Shown here: positions 1 to 6,128 of the stretch, in pieces | How positions within the stretch are numbered: position 1 is the stretch's first letter | How the letters are laid out: each line of letters begins with the position of its first letter | Source of the DNA: Sulfurovum sp. | Lineage (GTDB): Bacteria > Campylobacterota > Campylobacteria > Campylobacterales > Sulfurovaceae | Direction: 5' to 3' | DNA: 11,884 bases | Assembly (NCBI GenBank): GCA_020719895.1 | Contig: DYPM01000039.1 | Span: 1 to 11,884 of the forward strand | Notes under the pieces: generated by a model | Seen by the model: only the letters and a program-made list of their open reading frames with translations | The model's database searches: none | Told to the model about the DNA's origin: nothing | Translations under genes and position numbers: made by a program

Positions 1-115
1 AAGTTATATTTTCAACAAATTTTTTAATATTTTTACACTCAAAAGCTATATCTTTTTATTCAACAAACATTATATGCAAAACAGCTTTACTTCGTTTAGT
101 GAACCGCTATGTAAT

Positions 116-421
116 TTATTGGCTACTATGTTTTGTTATATCTATCTTTTTTGGCTTGTTTTTATTAAAGATTTTTAGAATGCTAATTTTGTTTTCATAA
201 ATTTTATATTGGATGGTATATTTCATAAAAATCATATCTCTTACATTTTCATCATCGGAGTAAAAAGATTGTCTGCATTTATATGGAGAATGTGTTAGGT
301 TGTTTATCTGCTGTTCTAAGTCAGTGTGAAATTTTTCACTTGCACTAATTTTATCTTTTGCAATGTGTTTTAAAATTCTTAATAGTTGAGTCTTATATAA
401 TCTGGTTCTAAAGATTTGCAT
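116..421 (-). CDS. RelE/ParE-family toxin of a type II toxin-antitoxin pair
   Basis: This 101-residue basic protein has the layout of the RelE/ParE superfamily. A helical N-terminal half (residues 10-45, many Lys and Leu) leads into the stretch NLTHSPYKCRQS, then a strand-rich C-terminal half containing VRDMIFMKYTIQYKIYENKI and a final ILKIFNKNKP. In the family, RelE members cleave ribosome-bound mRNA and ParE members poison gyrase; the sequence alone does not tell which applies. It is read right to left and its start codon lies 14 bp inside the end of the upstream antitoxin gene, the usual coupled arrangement with the antitoxin first. The toxin is therefore expected to be co-transcribed and translationally coupled. 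The family call is from overall pattern. The toxin identity is fairly secure, the target unknown. Confidence 0.75.
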   Translation of the reverse strand: MQIFRTRLYKTQLLRILKHIAKDKISASEKFHTDLEQQINNLTHSPYKCRQSFYSDDENVRDMIFMKYTIQYKIYENKISILKIFNKNKPKKIDITKHSSQ

Positions 422-665
422 TAGCTTTTAAATCTTTGAAAAAAATTTCCATTTCATGGTCGTACTGTTCTTGAGACAGCATCTCCATTGTACCATTTTC
501 AGAGTCTTCAATAATCTGTTCTAAATCTTTTTTTCTTTCATAAAAATATGGGTCAAACTCCAAATTTTTATCTTTTGAAATAGTTATATTCGAATGACTA
601 TTTTTTACAAAATTCATAAACTGTTGCATGTAATCATCTTTTATCTGCACTGATAAAGTTTGCAT
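408..665 (-). CDS. Antitoxin partner of the RelE/ParE-type toxin
   Basis: An 85-residue acidic protein encoded immediately upstream of, and overlapping, the toxin gene. The N-terminus (MQTLSVQIKDDYMQQFMNFV) has the alternating-strand then helix look of a small dimerising DNA-binding antitoxin of the ribbon-helix-helix or related type. The C-terminal half (residues 40-85) is rich in Glu and Asp and is probably the toxin-wrapping tail. An AAGGA ribosome site lies about 9 bp before the ATG on the minus strand, supporting this start. Known antitoxins of this kind neutralise the toxin and repress their own promoter. No operator palindrome was identified with certainty here. The assignment rests mainly on gene order, size and overlap; the fold is an inference. 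Confidence 0.7.
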   Translation of the reverse strand: MQTLSVQIKDDYMQQFMNFVKNSHSNITISKDKNLEFDPYFYERKKDLEQIIEDSENGTMEMLSQEQYDHEMEIFFKDLKANANL

Positions 666-709
666 AATCCATATCCTTCTATTGGTTTCTTAAATTTTGA
701 TTTAAGCAA

Positions 710-734
710 AACTCAAGTGAAGCTCACTTGAGTT
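710..734 (-). terminator. Terminator-like hairpin on the minus strand
   Basis: A perfect 11-bp stem (710-720 pairing with 724-734) closes a 3-base loop. Read on the minus strand it ends in a run of four T followed by GCTTAAA. Read on the plus strand no T run follows, so the orientation is minus. It lies just after the stop codon of the gene remnant at 751-880 and upstream of the toxin-antitoxin pair, so it would separate the two transcripts. The stem is only 4/11 G+C, so strength is uncertain. Confidence 0.5.
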
Positions 735-750
735 CTAAAGGTTAATTAAC

Positions 751-880
751 TCACTCTTTTAATCTCTTTGCCATATCATTTTCCTCAATATCTGTAACCA
801 CAATATTAACCGATATAGATTGTTTGTCATTTGGTCAGTATGTGAAATGTTTTGATAATACTTTTCTACATACAGAATAG
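751..880 (-). pseudogene. Frameshifted C-terminal remnant of an unrecognised gene
   Basis: On the minus strand a 28-codon open stretch ends at 751-753 with a coding-like tail, SISVNIVVTDIEENDMAKRL followed by KE and the stop. It has no usable start codon and meets a TGA at 835-837. A one-base shift there continues upstream into another coding-like stretch reading YVEKYYQNISHTDQ. That stretch ends against the inverted repeat that begins near 868-883. A hairpin follows directly downstream, as expected at the end of a real transcription unit. I infer the 3' end of a gene that lost its front part and later took a frameshift. The family was not recognised, and chance open reading in AT-rich DNA is possible. 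Confidence 0.35.
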
Positions 881-993
881 GGGGTCAGGTGACAATGACA
901 ACTCTATATTTTGGGGAATACTGCAGAAAAACAAGAGGCGGGCATGAGTTGTCGTTGTCACATGACCACTATATCCCCTCTGATTTGTTATGT
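868..993. repeat. 126-bp imperfect inverted repeat (long hairpin, attC-like in layout)
   Basis: The core arms 883-904 and 946-967 match as inverted repeats at 20 of 22 positions (one mismatch would be a G-U pair in RNA), around a 41-base centre. Outside them CAGA plus GGGG (left, 873-884 region) pairs with CCCCTCTG (975-982), with bulges of 3 and 7 bases. Outside that, ACATA (868-872) pairs with TATGT (989-993). The right edge overlaps the TAA stop of the 988-1635 gene. A long bulged hairpin starting at the stop codon of a cassette-like gene is how attC sites are placed. However, the GTTRRRY core expected at the far end is absent, so attC identity is not supported by sequence. It could also be a small non-autonomous element or a structured 3' end. 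Confidence 0.6.
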
Positions 994-1635
994 TCGTAGT
1001 TCACCTATCTCTGTTTTATTTCCATATTTGAATGTATATGATGGATGGTAACTATCAATGAAACCGGTTTCATCTGGAGTGGCTTTCAAAAATGAAAATT
1101 GATGTTTAGCAGTTTTGCCTAATTTATATAAATTGTCTTGGTAAGCTAATTTGATATGTCTTACAAGTTCAGTTTTTAGGTTTTCTTGATATGCATTGCC
1201 TCCTGATGCTACTATAACTGGAGCATCACAAAATCTTATTTCAGAATTTTTAGCAAACATTTTAGGGTGAAGCTTGTTTTCTTCAAACTGTTTTACCGCC
1301 TCACCTGAGTTCTGATTTTTTAAATTGAATAAATTATAAAGTCTAATGGTTCCACCATCAAATTGAGAAGTGAAGAGTTTAAGAATATCTATCATTAATC
1401 TATCAATGGAAAATTCTACATATTTTTCATCATCTTGTGGTTCTACAAAGAATGGTAGATTTTTTGAGCGTAAATAATCTGTTTGGTCATTTTCATCTTT
1501 TGGTAAAGCACTACCTGGATTCAAAAGGATAAAACTATATTTTAAATCCCAATTATCTCCAAACTGAAGAATTGTTTGATCTCTGAAATAAACACCAGCT
1601 TTATCGTCTTTTTCCCATCTTGCAAAACATTTCAT
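988..1635 (-). CDS. Uncharacterised 215-residue protein, possibly DUF1643-like
   Basis: No firm family assignment. Visible marks are a strand ending in FILLNPGSALPKDENDQTDY (residues 35-54), a second strand IRLYNLFNLKN (97-107), a third, PVIVASGG (139-146), and HPSY near the C-terminus (197-200). The series LNPG, YNLF, glycine-rich strand and late HPS is similar to DUF1643 proteins, and loosely to the uracil-DNA-glycosylase-like fold, where an N-terminal P-G loop and a C-terminal HPS motif line the pocket. That comparison is from memory and is an inference. There is no signal peptide or membrane segment, so it should be cytoplasmic. The start is the ATG at 1635 with only a weak purine-rich site before it. 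It is isolated, flanked by repeat elements, and points away from the integrase stub, consistent with acquired DNA. Confidence 0.65.
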   Translation of the reverse strand: MKCFARWEKDDKAGVYFRDQTILQFGDNWDLKYSFILLNPGSALPKDENDQTDYLRSKNLPFFVEPQDDEKYVEFSIDRLMIDILKLFTSQFDGGTIRLYNLFNLKNQNSGEAVKQFEENKLHPKMFAKNSEIRFCDAPVIVASGGNAYQENLKTELVRHIKLAYQDNLYKLGKTAKHQFSFLKATPDETGFIDSYHPSYTFKYGNKTEIGELRT

Positions 1636-1719
1636 TTTTTTCTTCTTTCAAATTGGATTAGAACATAACTATTTATTCAAGGAACATAATGCCTCTCACT
1701 CCATTTTTTTAAGTATTAA

Positions 1720-1830
1720 GGGCATCTCTAAAAACTACATTTTGGATTGCTTCGGCTTTTACAAAGCCTCGCAATGACGGGATTTGTCATTGCGAACAAA
1801 GTGAAGCAATCTATGTTTTTAGAGGTTCCC
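1720..1830. mobile_element. MITE-like element, 111 bp, with TTAA flanks and nested palindrome
   Basis: The ends GGGCATCTCTAAAAAC (1720-1735) and GTTTTTAGAGGTTCCC (1815-1830) are inverted repeats matching at 14 of 16 positions. TTAA lies immediately outside on both sides (1716-1719 and 1831-1834), as a 4-bp target duplication would. Inside is a second palindrome (1745-1811): GATTGCTTC and CGCAATGAC on the left arm, GTCATTGCG and GAAGCAATC on the right, with a 7-base central loop. The inner words resemble a palindromic repeat found in many bacterial genomes (recognised from memory). There is no coding capacity. I infer a non-autonomous element moved by a transposase encoded elsewhere; the IS family was not determined. 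Confidence 0.7.
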
Positions 1831-1963
1831 TTAACAGTATACATAAAGTGTCCTTTTATTTTTAAATATATAACAATTTGAGATATTTTTATAAATATCC
1901 CCCCAAAACCATAAAATGATAAAAATTGCTTATGTCCTTTTAGCAAGGTATTAGCCGTTATTT

Positions 1964-1976
1964 GGACAAAATGTTC
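1964..1976 (+). promoter_or_regulatory. Upstream palindromic box GGACA-AAA-TGTTC
   Basis: A 13-bp near-palindrome whose centre is at 1970, exactly 40 bp from the centre of the second box at 2010. The half-site also occurs in two 10-base copies of TGTCCTTTTA (1849-1858 and 1933-1942). The boxes lie before the integrase stub and flank a possible -10 (AATAAT near 1988-1994). It looks like an operator for a dimeric repressor; the regulator is unknown. Confidence 0.45.
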
Positions 1977-2003
1977 TGTTATTTGTTCAATAATCCATTA
2001 AAA

Positions 2004-2016
2004 GGACAAAATGTCC
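2004..2016 (+). promoter_or_regulatory. Perfect palindromic box GGACA-AAA-TGTCC
   Basis: A perfect inverted repeat around AAA, 22 bp before the GTG start of the integrase stub. The 10 bases at 1999-2008 are the reverse complement of the TGTCCTTTTA copies upstream, so the motif recurs in both directions within about 170 bp. The position between a possible -10 and the ribosome site suggests repression. It is unlike the E. coli LexA box (CTGT-N8-ACAG) that controls many integron integrases. Confidence 0.5.
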
Positions 2017-2037
2017 TCTCTAAATAAGGGGTAGAGA

Positions 2038-2310
2038 GTGCAGGTAAAAAAGAAACTTTTAGACATAGTTAGAGATAAAGTAAGAGTAAAACACTATAGC
2101 ATGTCAACAGAAAGAACGTATATCCACTGGATCAAACACTACATCTTCTACCATAACAAAAAACATCCCATAGAAATGGGCAAACCTGGGATAGAAGATT
2201 TTTTAACTTTTCTTGCAGTAATGAAAAAAGTCTCTCCCACTACGCAAAACCAAGCTTTTAGAAAAAAGGGAGACAGGCTACTTAAAAAAGGTTTTTTAGT
2301 ACAAAAGTAG
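2038..2310 (+). pseudogene. intI: Truncated integron-type tyrosine recombinase (intI stub)
   Basis: Residues 7-73 match the N-terminal SAM-like core-binding domain of integron integrases. The pattern includes LLDIVRDKVRVKHYSMSTER, TYIHWIKHYIFYHNKKHP, EMGKPGIEDFLTFLAV and SPTTQNQA. In intact IntI proteins QNQA is followed by LNALLFLY and about 250 more residues with the catalytic Arg, His-x-x-Arg and Tyr; none of that is here. Similarity stops near base 2256, the last 17 codons are unrelated, and the frame ends at 2310. The start is GTG at 2038 with AAGGGG about 7 bp before it; there is no ATG alternative. The stub cannot recombine DNA, though it might still bind DNA if made. It is followed directly by the tail of another gene, which indicates a deletion junction. 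Confidence 0.8.
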
Positions 2311-2434
2311 TTTGTCTTTTTCTATACTCCCTTTTGAACCACTCACTACACCAATCGCGTGGTTTATCAAACGAGATATGAAAAAGATGTTTGCGTATCG
2401 ACACAAGGAGACGCAGAAGGTGTTTGGTGATTAA
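2300..2434 (+). pseudogene. C-terminal remnant of an SRPBCC-like ligand-binding protein
   Basis: A 44-codon open stretch without its own start codon reads LPFEPLTTPIAWF, then IKRDMKKMFAYRHKETQKVF and a stop at 2432-2434. The pattern P-F-x-P-L, then a helix with R-D-M/L-x-x-M/I-F-x-Y-R-H, is typical of the last helix of SRPBCC (START-like) cyclase/ligand-binding proteins. About two thirds of such a protein is missing. It begins in a different frame, within 50 bp of where integrase similarity ends, so a deletion joined the front of intI to the back of this gene. The family call rests on one helix and is moderate. Confidence 0.5.
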
Positions 2435-2505
2435 GTCCATTAGCTTTCCTTTTTAAGTATTATTCACCTAAAATTGTGCGAGTTTATACATTTTGGAGAA
2501 AAATC

Positions 2506-3432
2506 ATGTCACAAAAATTTAGATTAGTTACCAGAAGCGATATGGATGGGATCGTAAGTGCAATTTTGCTCAAAGAGATCGGCTTGATTGATGAGATTGT
2601 TTTTGTGCATCCTAAAGATATGCAAGATGATAAAGTAATGATTGATTCTAATGATATTACGACCAATCTTCCTTATGTCAAAGGTGTACATTTGGCTTTT
2701 GATCATCACGACAGTGAAACGGTTAGAAACGAAAAGAGAGAAAATCACATTATCGACGGCAAAGCACCTTCGGCTGCTCATGTTGTGTATGATTATTATG
2801 GTGGAGTGGAGCGTTTTCCCGATTTGCCATCAGAGTTAATGGTAGCAGTAGACAAAGCTGATTCAGCACAGTTTAGCAAAGAAGATATTTTGTCTCCAAA
2901 AGGCTGGGAGCTTTTGAGTTTTATTATGGATCCTCGAACGGGTCTTGGAAGATTCAAAGAGTATCGTATCTCCAACTACGCTTTAATGATTAATTTGGTA
3001 GACCACTGCAGAAACCTCACAATAGATCAGATTTTAGAACATCCTGACGTGAAAGAGCGTCTTGATATACTTGAAACATGTCGCTACACTTTTCAAGAGC
3101 AAATCAAACGATGTACAACAGTTCATCGCAATTTGGCTGTTGTTGATTTGACTAAAGAAGAGACGATTTATCCAGGTAATCGCTTTTTGATTTATGATAT
3201 TTTTCCAGATATTAATATTTCGATTCATAAAATGTGGGGACTCAAAAAACAAAATGTCTCTTTTTCTGTGGGGAAATCTATTTTCAATCGAACTTCAAAA
3301 ACTGATATTGGCAAACTCATGCTTAGATATGGTGGTGGCGGACATCATGCGGCTGGAGCGTGTCAAATTCCTACTGAAAATGCAGAAGAGACACTTCAAG
3401 CGTTGATTGAGGTTATTGTAAATGATGGATAG
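2506..3432 (+). CDS. DHH/DHHA1-family phosphoesterase
   Basis: A 308-residue cytoplasmic protein with the two-domain layout of the DHH superfamily (RecJ, NrnA and exopolyphosphatase relatives), which hydrolyse phosphodiester or phosphoanhydride bonds with Mn or Mg. Metal-binding motifs are visible: SDMDG (11-15), the signature DHHD (66-69) and VDKADS (about 114-119). The DHHA1 substrate-binding domain ends in GGGGHHAAG (from about 276). Its length fits the exopolyphosphatase-like or NrnA-like group; the substrate (oligoribonucleotide, cyclic dinucleotide product or polyphosphate) cannot be read from sequence. I chose ATG 2506 because GGAG lies 7 bp before it; an in-frame start at 2476 would add 10 residues without a good ribosome site. 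exbB follows after 30 bp, so co-transcription is likely. Confidence 0.9.
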   Translation: MSQKFRLVTRSDMDGIVSAILLKEIGLIDEIVFVHPKDMQDDKVMIDSNDITTNLPYVKGVHLAFDHHDSETVRNEKRENHIIDGKAPSAAHVVYDYYGGVERFPDLPSELMVAVDKADSAQFSKEDILSPKGWELLSFIMDPRTGLGRFKEYRISNYALMINLVDHCRNLTIDQILEHPDVKERLDILETCRYTFQEQIKRCTTVHRNLAVVDLTKEETIYPGNRFLIYDIFPDINISIHKMWGLKKQNVSFSVGKSIFNRTSKTDIGKLMLRYGGGGHHAAGACQIPTENAEETLQALIEVIVNDG

Positions 3433-3462
3433 TTTGGATTTTGTATTAATAAAGGAGAAGCA

Positions 3463-3912
3463 ATGCCGATAGATCAGATTAAAGACATTATAGATTATGG
3501 CGTGATTGGATTGCTTGGATTTTTGAGTTTTATCACAATTATGTTTGCGATAGAGAGATTGCTTTTTTATCGGTCTATCAAAATAGAACGCTACAGCCAC
3601 AAACTCTCTTTAGAGCTTGAACTTACAAAGCGTCTTCCTACTATCGCAACTATTGGCTCAAACGCTCCTTATATTGGACTTTTGGGAACAGTATTGGCGA
3701 TTATTCTTATCTTTTATATTATCGGTGCACAACAAGATACCATCAATCCAGCAGAGATTATGAAAAATCTTGCATTGGCACTCAAAGCCACAGCAGCAGG
3801 ACTTTTGGTCGCTATTCCTGCGACGGTTCTTTACAATATGTTGATTACCAAAGTAGACAGACTTCTTGCGCAGTGGGAGATTGCCAAAGATGAAGGAAAG
3901 CTCATAAAATGA
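3463..3912 (+). CDS. exbB: ExbB/TolQ/MotA-family proton channel subunit (TonB energiser)
   Basis: A 149-residue inner-membrane protein with three predicted membrane helices (about 12-33, 64-87 and 105-126). The hallmark segments are APYIGLLGTV (68-77) and ALKATAAGLLVAIPA (106-120), the pore-lining helices of ExbB, TolQ and MotA. It should form the pentameric ring that, with ExbD, converts the proton gradient into motion for TonB-dependent outer-membrane uptake. The length is that of the short ExbB type known in Campylobacterota rather than the roughly 240-residue E. coli type. AGGAG lies about 6 bp before the ATG. It sits 30 bp after the DHH gene and 31 bp before exbD. A TolQ role is a lesser alternative, since no tolA, tolB or pal is present. 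Confidence 0.9.
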   Translation: MPIDQIKDIIDYGVIGLLGFLSFITIMFAIERLLFYRSIKIERYSHKLSLELELTKRLPTIATIGSNAPYIGLLGTVLAIILIFYIIGAQQDTINPAEIMKNLALALKATAAGLLVAIPATVLYNMLITKVDRLLAQWEIAKDEGKLIK

Positions 3913-3943
3913 CAAACTTAATAGGTTCAAAAGGATTATTTAA

Positions 3944-4321
3944 ATGAGAAGAGAACCTTTTGATAAAATGAACGTGGTGCCATTTATTGATATTGTATTG
4001 GTGCTTTTAGTGATTGTCCTTGCGACGGCTACTTTTGTGACCAATCAAGCGATTAAAGTAGATCTTCCAACTGCTGGTTCTAAAAATACAGAAGAGAAAA
4101 AGAGCATCACTCTTGCGATTGATAAAGATGGAAATTACTTTTACAATCAAGAGAAGTTGACATTTGATCAGATCAAAACAAAACTTCTTACTTTAGATTC
4201 AAAAAAAGATCTTGTTGCACTACACACCGACAAAGAGAGTGCCTTTCAACACTTTGTGAGCATTATTGATATTCTCAAAGAAAAAGGGTTTGAAAACGTT
4301 TCGATTGTGACAAAGAAATAG
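3944..4321 (+). CDS. exbD: ExbD/TolR-family stator partner of ExbB
   Basis: A 125-residue protein with a short cytoplasmic start, one membrane helix (about 12-32) and a periplasmic domain (about 40-125). The helix contains the conserved proton-carrying Asp (D16 in NVVPFIDIVLVLLVIVLAT), equivalent to Asp25 of E. coli ExbD. The periplasmic part has the family's pattern of strand, YYNQEKL-like turn, helix (LTFDQIKTKLL) and terminal helix with DILKEKGFENVSIVTKK. It partners with ExbB to energise TonB. No TonB (a protein with a proline-rich linker) is encoded within the window, so the partner must be elsewhere. The following gene starts 62 bp later, beyond an AT-rich gap that could hold a promoter. 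Confidence 0.9.
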   Translation: MRREPFDKMNVVPFIDIVLVLLVIVLATATFVTNQAIKVDLPTAGSKNTEEKKSITLAIDKDGNYFYNQEKLTFDQIKTKLLTLDSKKDLVALHTDKESAFQHFVSIIDILKEKGFENVSIVTKK

Positions 4322-4383
4322 CATATATAAGTCTCTGTATAGTGCATTTTTTTAATATTATTTTTCAATAAAGAGGGTTTTTT

Positions 4384-6114
4384 ATGATTATAATTATTTT
4401 ATCAGTGATGCTTTTTATTATGTTGGTAGTTGCTATTGCTATCAACCATAAACATATTAAAAAAAACAAAGAGTGTATTGAAGAGAGAGGATTTCTTAGA
4501 TCTGTGCTTGAACGAACAGACAATCCTCTTGTGATTTTTTCAGAAGATCAAGAAGTTATTTTTACCAGTGAGAGTGCCAAAAAACAGTTTAAAGATCTTG
4601 TCACGGTTCCCAAAAGAGTTCTAAGCTATGATCCTCAAACCAATCGATTGGCTTCACCATATAACAATATTGTGATTACAAAAAGTGAAACTTCATTCAA
4701 AAAAGAGAGATTTATAATTTTTACTCTTTCTCGTAGTGAACTTATTGAAAATACTCCCAAAGAAATAGAAACACCCAAAGTAAATAAGAAAGAAACACAA
4801 AATTTCGAAAATACCAAAATTACTTCTATAGATCCTCTTAGTGGTCTTCCTAATGAGTTTGAAGCTATCACTAAACTTTCAGAAATCATTCAATCTCGTA
4901 GCGATACTCATGCACCATTTGGAGTTCTTGTTTTGGGTATTGATCACTATCAAGATATCAATATCACATTAGGACATATCCAAACCAATAAACTTATTAA
5001 AGAGATTTCTGATTTTCTTAAAGAACACGCCGAGCATCTGCTCCCGTATCGTTTGGATTGTGATAAATTTCTGCTTATTGCTCCAAAATATTTTAATGAT
5101 ACTGCTGAACTCAACTTGTTTGTACGAGAGTTTTTGACACTGATAAGCAGTCGAAGTGTTTCTATTCACGATATTTATCTTTCTGCTTCATTGGGAATCT
5201 CAAAATATCCAAGTGATGGTTTTGTAGCTTCAAAACTTCTCGATAATGCCACTACTGCCTTGCGTAAAGCCCAACGACACAAAGAGTCCAACTTTGAAGT
5301 TTATCTTGAGTGCGATGAGACTATTTCACATCAAAATGCAATGCAGATCAACGATGAGATTACAGTTGGGCTTAGAAACAGAGAATTTACTCTCTACTGT
5401 CAGCCAATTTTTGAACTCTCAAGCCAAAAAATTGTAGGGGCTGAAGTTTTGCTTCGATGGAATCACCCAAAACATGGTCTCATCTCACCTGATAGATTTT
5501 TGCAAATCTCTGAAAAAACAGGTTTGATTGTAGATTTGGGAGAGTTTGTTTTTGAGGAAGCGACACGACAAAAAGGAATATGGAACGATATGGGTCTAAA
5601 GCATCTTACTATGACAATAAACGTTTCATTGCGAGAGATGCGGATTGAAGGATTGATTCTTAAATTAGAGCGTTATATCTCTCAAAATAATCTACGACCC
5701 AATGAGTTTATATTGGATATCACAGAAGATGCAGCGATGCTTCATCACCACAAAACAGTGAGAGATATTGCACTGTTTCATGACTCTGGAATCTCTTTGA
5801 CATTGGACGGTTTTGGTTCTGGATTTTTCTCTATAAGCTATCTTCAAAAGCTTCCTTTTGATACACTCAAACTTGATCGTGAACTCACAGCAGATATCGA
5901 AAATAACCAAGAACATCGACAAACAGTCAAGTCAATTATTGCTTTAGCAGACTCATTGGGTATTTCTATTGGAGTTGAAGGCGTGGAGAATGAAAATAGT
6001 GCTGCCATCTTTAAACATATGGGATGTAAATATGCTCAAGGATATTATTTTGCAAAGCCAGTCAATCTCAAAGATTTTATACAGTTTTACAATAGCTACT
6101 CAGGAAATTTATAA
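4384..6114 (+). CDS. Membrane-anchored PAS-like/GGDEF/EAL protein with degenerate active sites
   Basis: A 576-residue protein. It has an N-terminal membrane helix (about 2-20), a PAS-like sensor region (about 35-120), a GGDEF-type domain (about 155-315) and an EAL domain (about 330-570). In the family GGDEF makes and EAL degrades cyclic di-GMP. Here the GGDEF site reads DCDKF (225-229), so the glycines and Glu needed for cyclase activity are gone. The EAL motif reads EVL (354-356). The following catalytic set is partly altered: the Asn of NVS is kept, ELTE is DITE (445-448), DDFG is DGFG (475-478), while LKLD, VEGVE and QGYYF are kept. Loss of the second Asp of DDFG and the Glu-to-Asp change point to weak or absent phosphodiesterase activity. 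I infer a c-di-GMP or protein-binding receptor. AGAGG precedes the ATG. Confidence 0.88.
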   Translation: MIIIILSVMLFIMLVVAIAINHKHIKKNKECIEERGFLRSVLERTDNPLVIFSEDQEVIFTSESAKKQFKDLVTVPKRVLSYDPQTNRLASPYNNIVITKSETSFKKERFIIFTLSRSELIENTPKEIETPKVNKKETQNFENTKITSIDPLSGLPNEFEAITKLSEIIQSRSDTHAPFGVLVLGIDHYQDINITLGHIQTNKLIKEISDFLKEHAEHLLPYRLDCDKFLLIAPKYFNDTAELNLFVREFLTLISSRSVSIHDIYLSASLGISKYPSDGFVASKLLDNATTALRKAQRHKESNFEVYLECDETISHQNAMQINDEITVGLRNREFTLYCQPIFELSSQKIVGAEVLLRWNHPKHGLISPDRFLQISEKTGLIVDLGEFVFEEATRQKGIWNDMGLKHLTMTINVSLREMRIEGLILKLERYISQNNLRPNEFILDITEDAAMLHHHKTVRDIALFHDSGISLTLDGFGSGFFSISYLQKLPFDTLKLDRELTADIENNQEHRQTVKSIIALADSLGISIGVEGVENENSAAIFKHMGCKYAQGYYFAKPVNLKDFIQFYNSYSGNL

Positions 6115-6128
6115 GAGTTTTACTTATT

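Noticed and set aside
1..115. A possible attC after the toxin gene, with GTTGAAT on the minus strand (57-64 region)
   Set aside because: A single GTTRRRY match is expected by chance; no matching RYYYAAC partner with a paired stem was found.
1728..1946. A 72-codon minus-strand open frame
   Set aside because: It runs through the MITE-like element and AT-rich spacer and has no ribosome site or family pattern.
2282..2440. A 52-codon minus-strand frame with an AGGAAAG-like site before its ATG
   Set aside because: It is antisense to the SRPBCC-like tail, which has a recognisable family pattern; the protein on the minus strand matches nothing I know.
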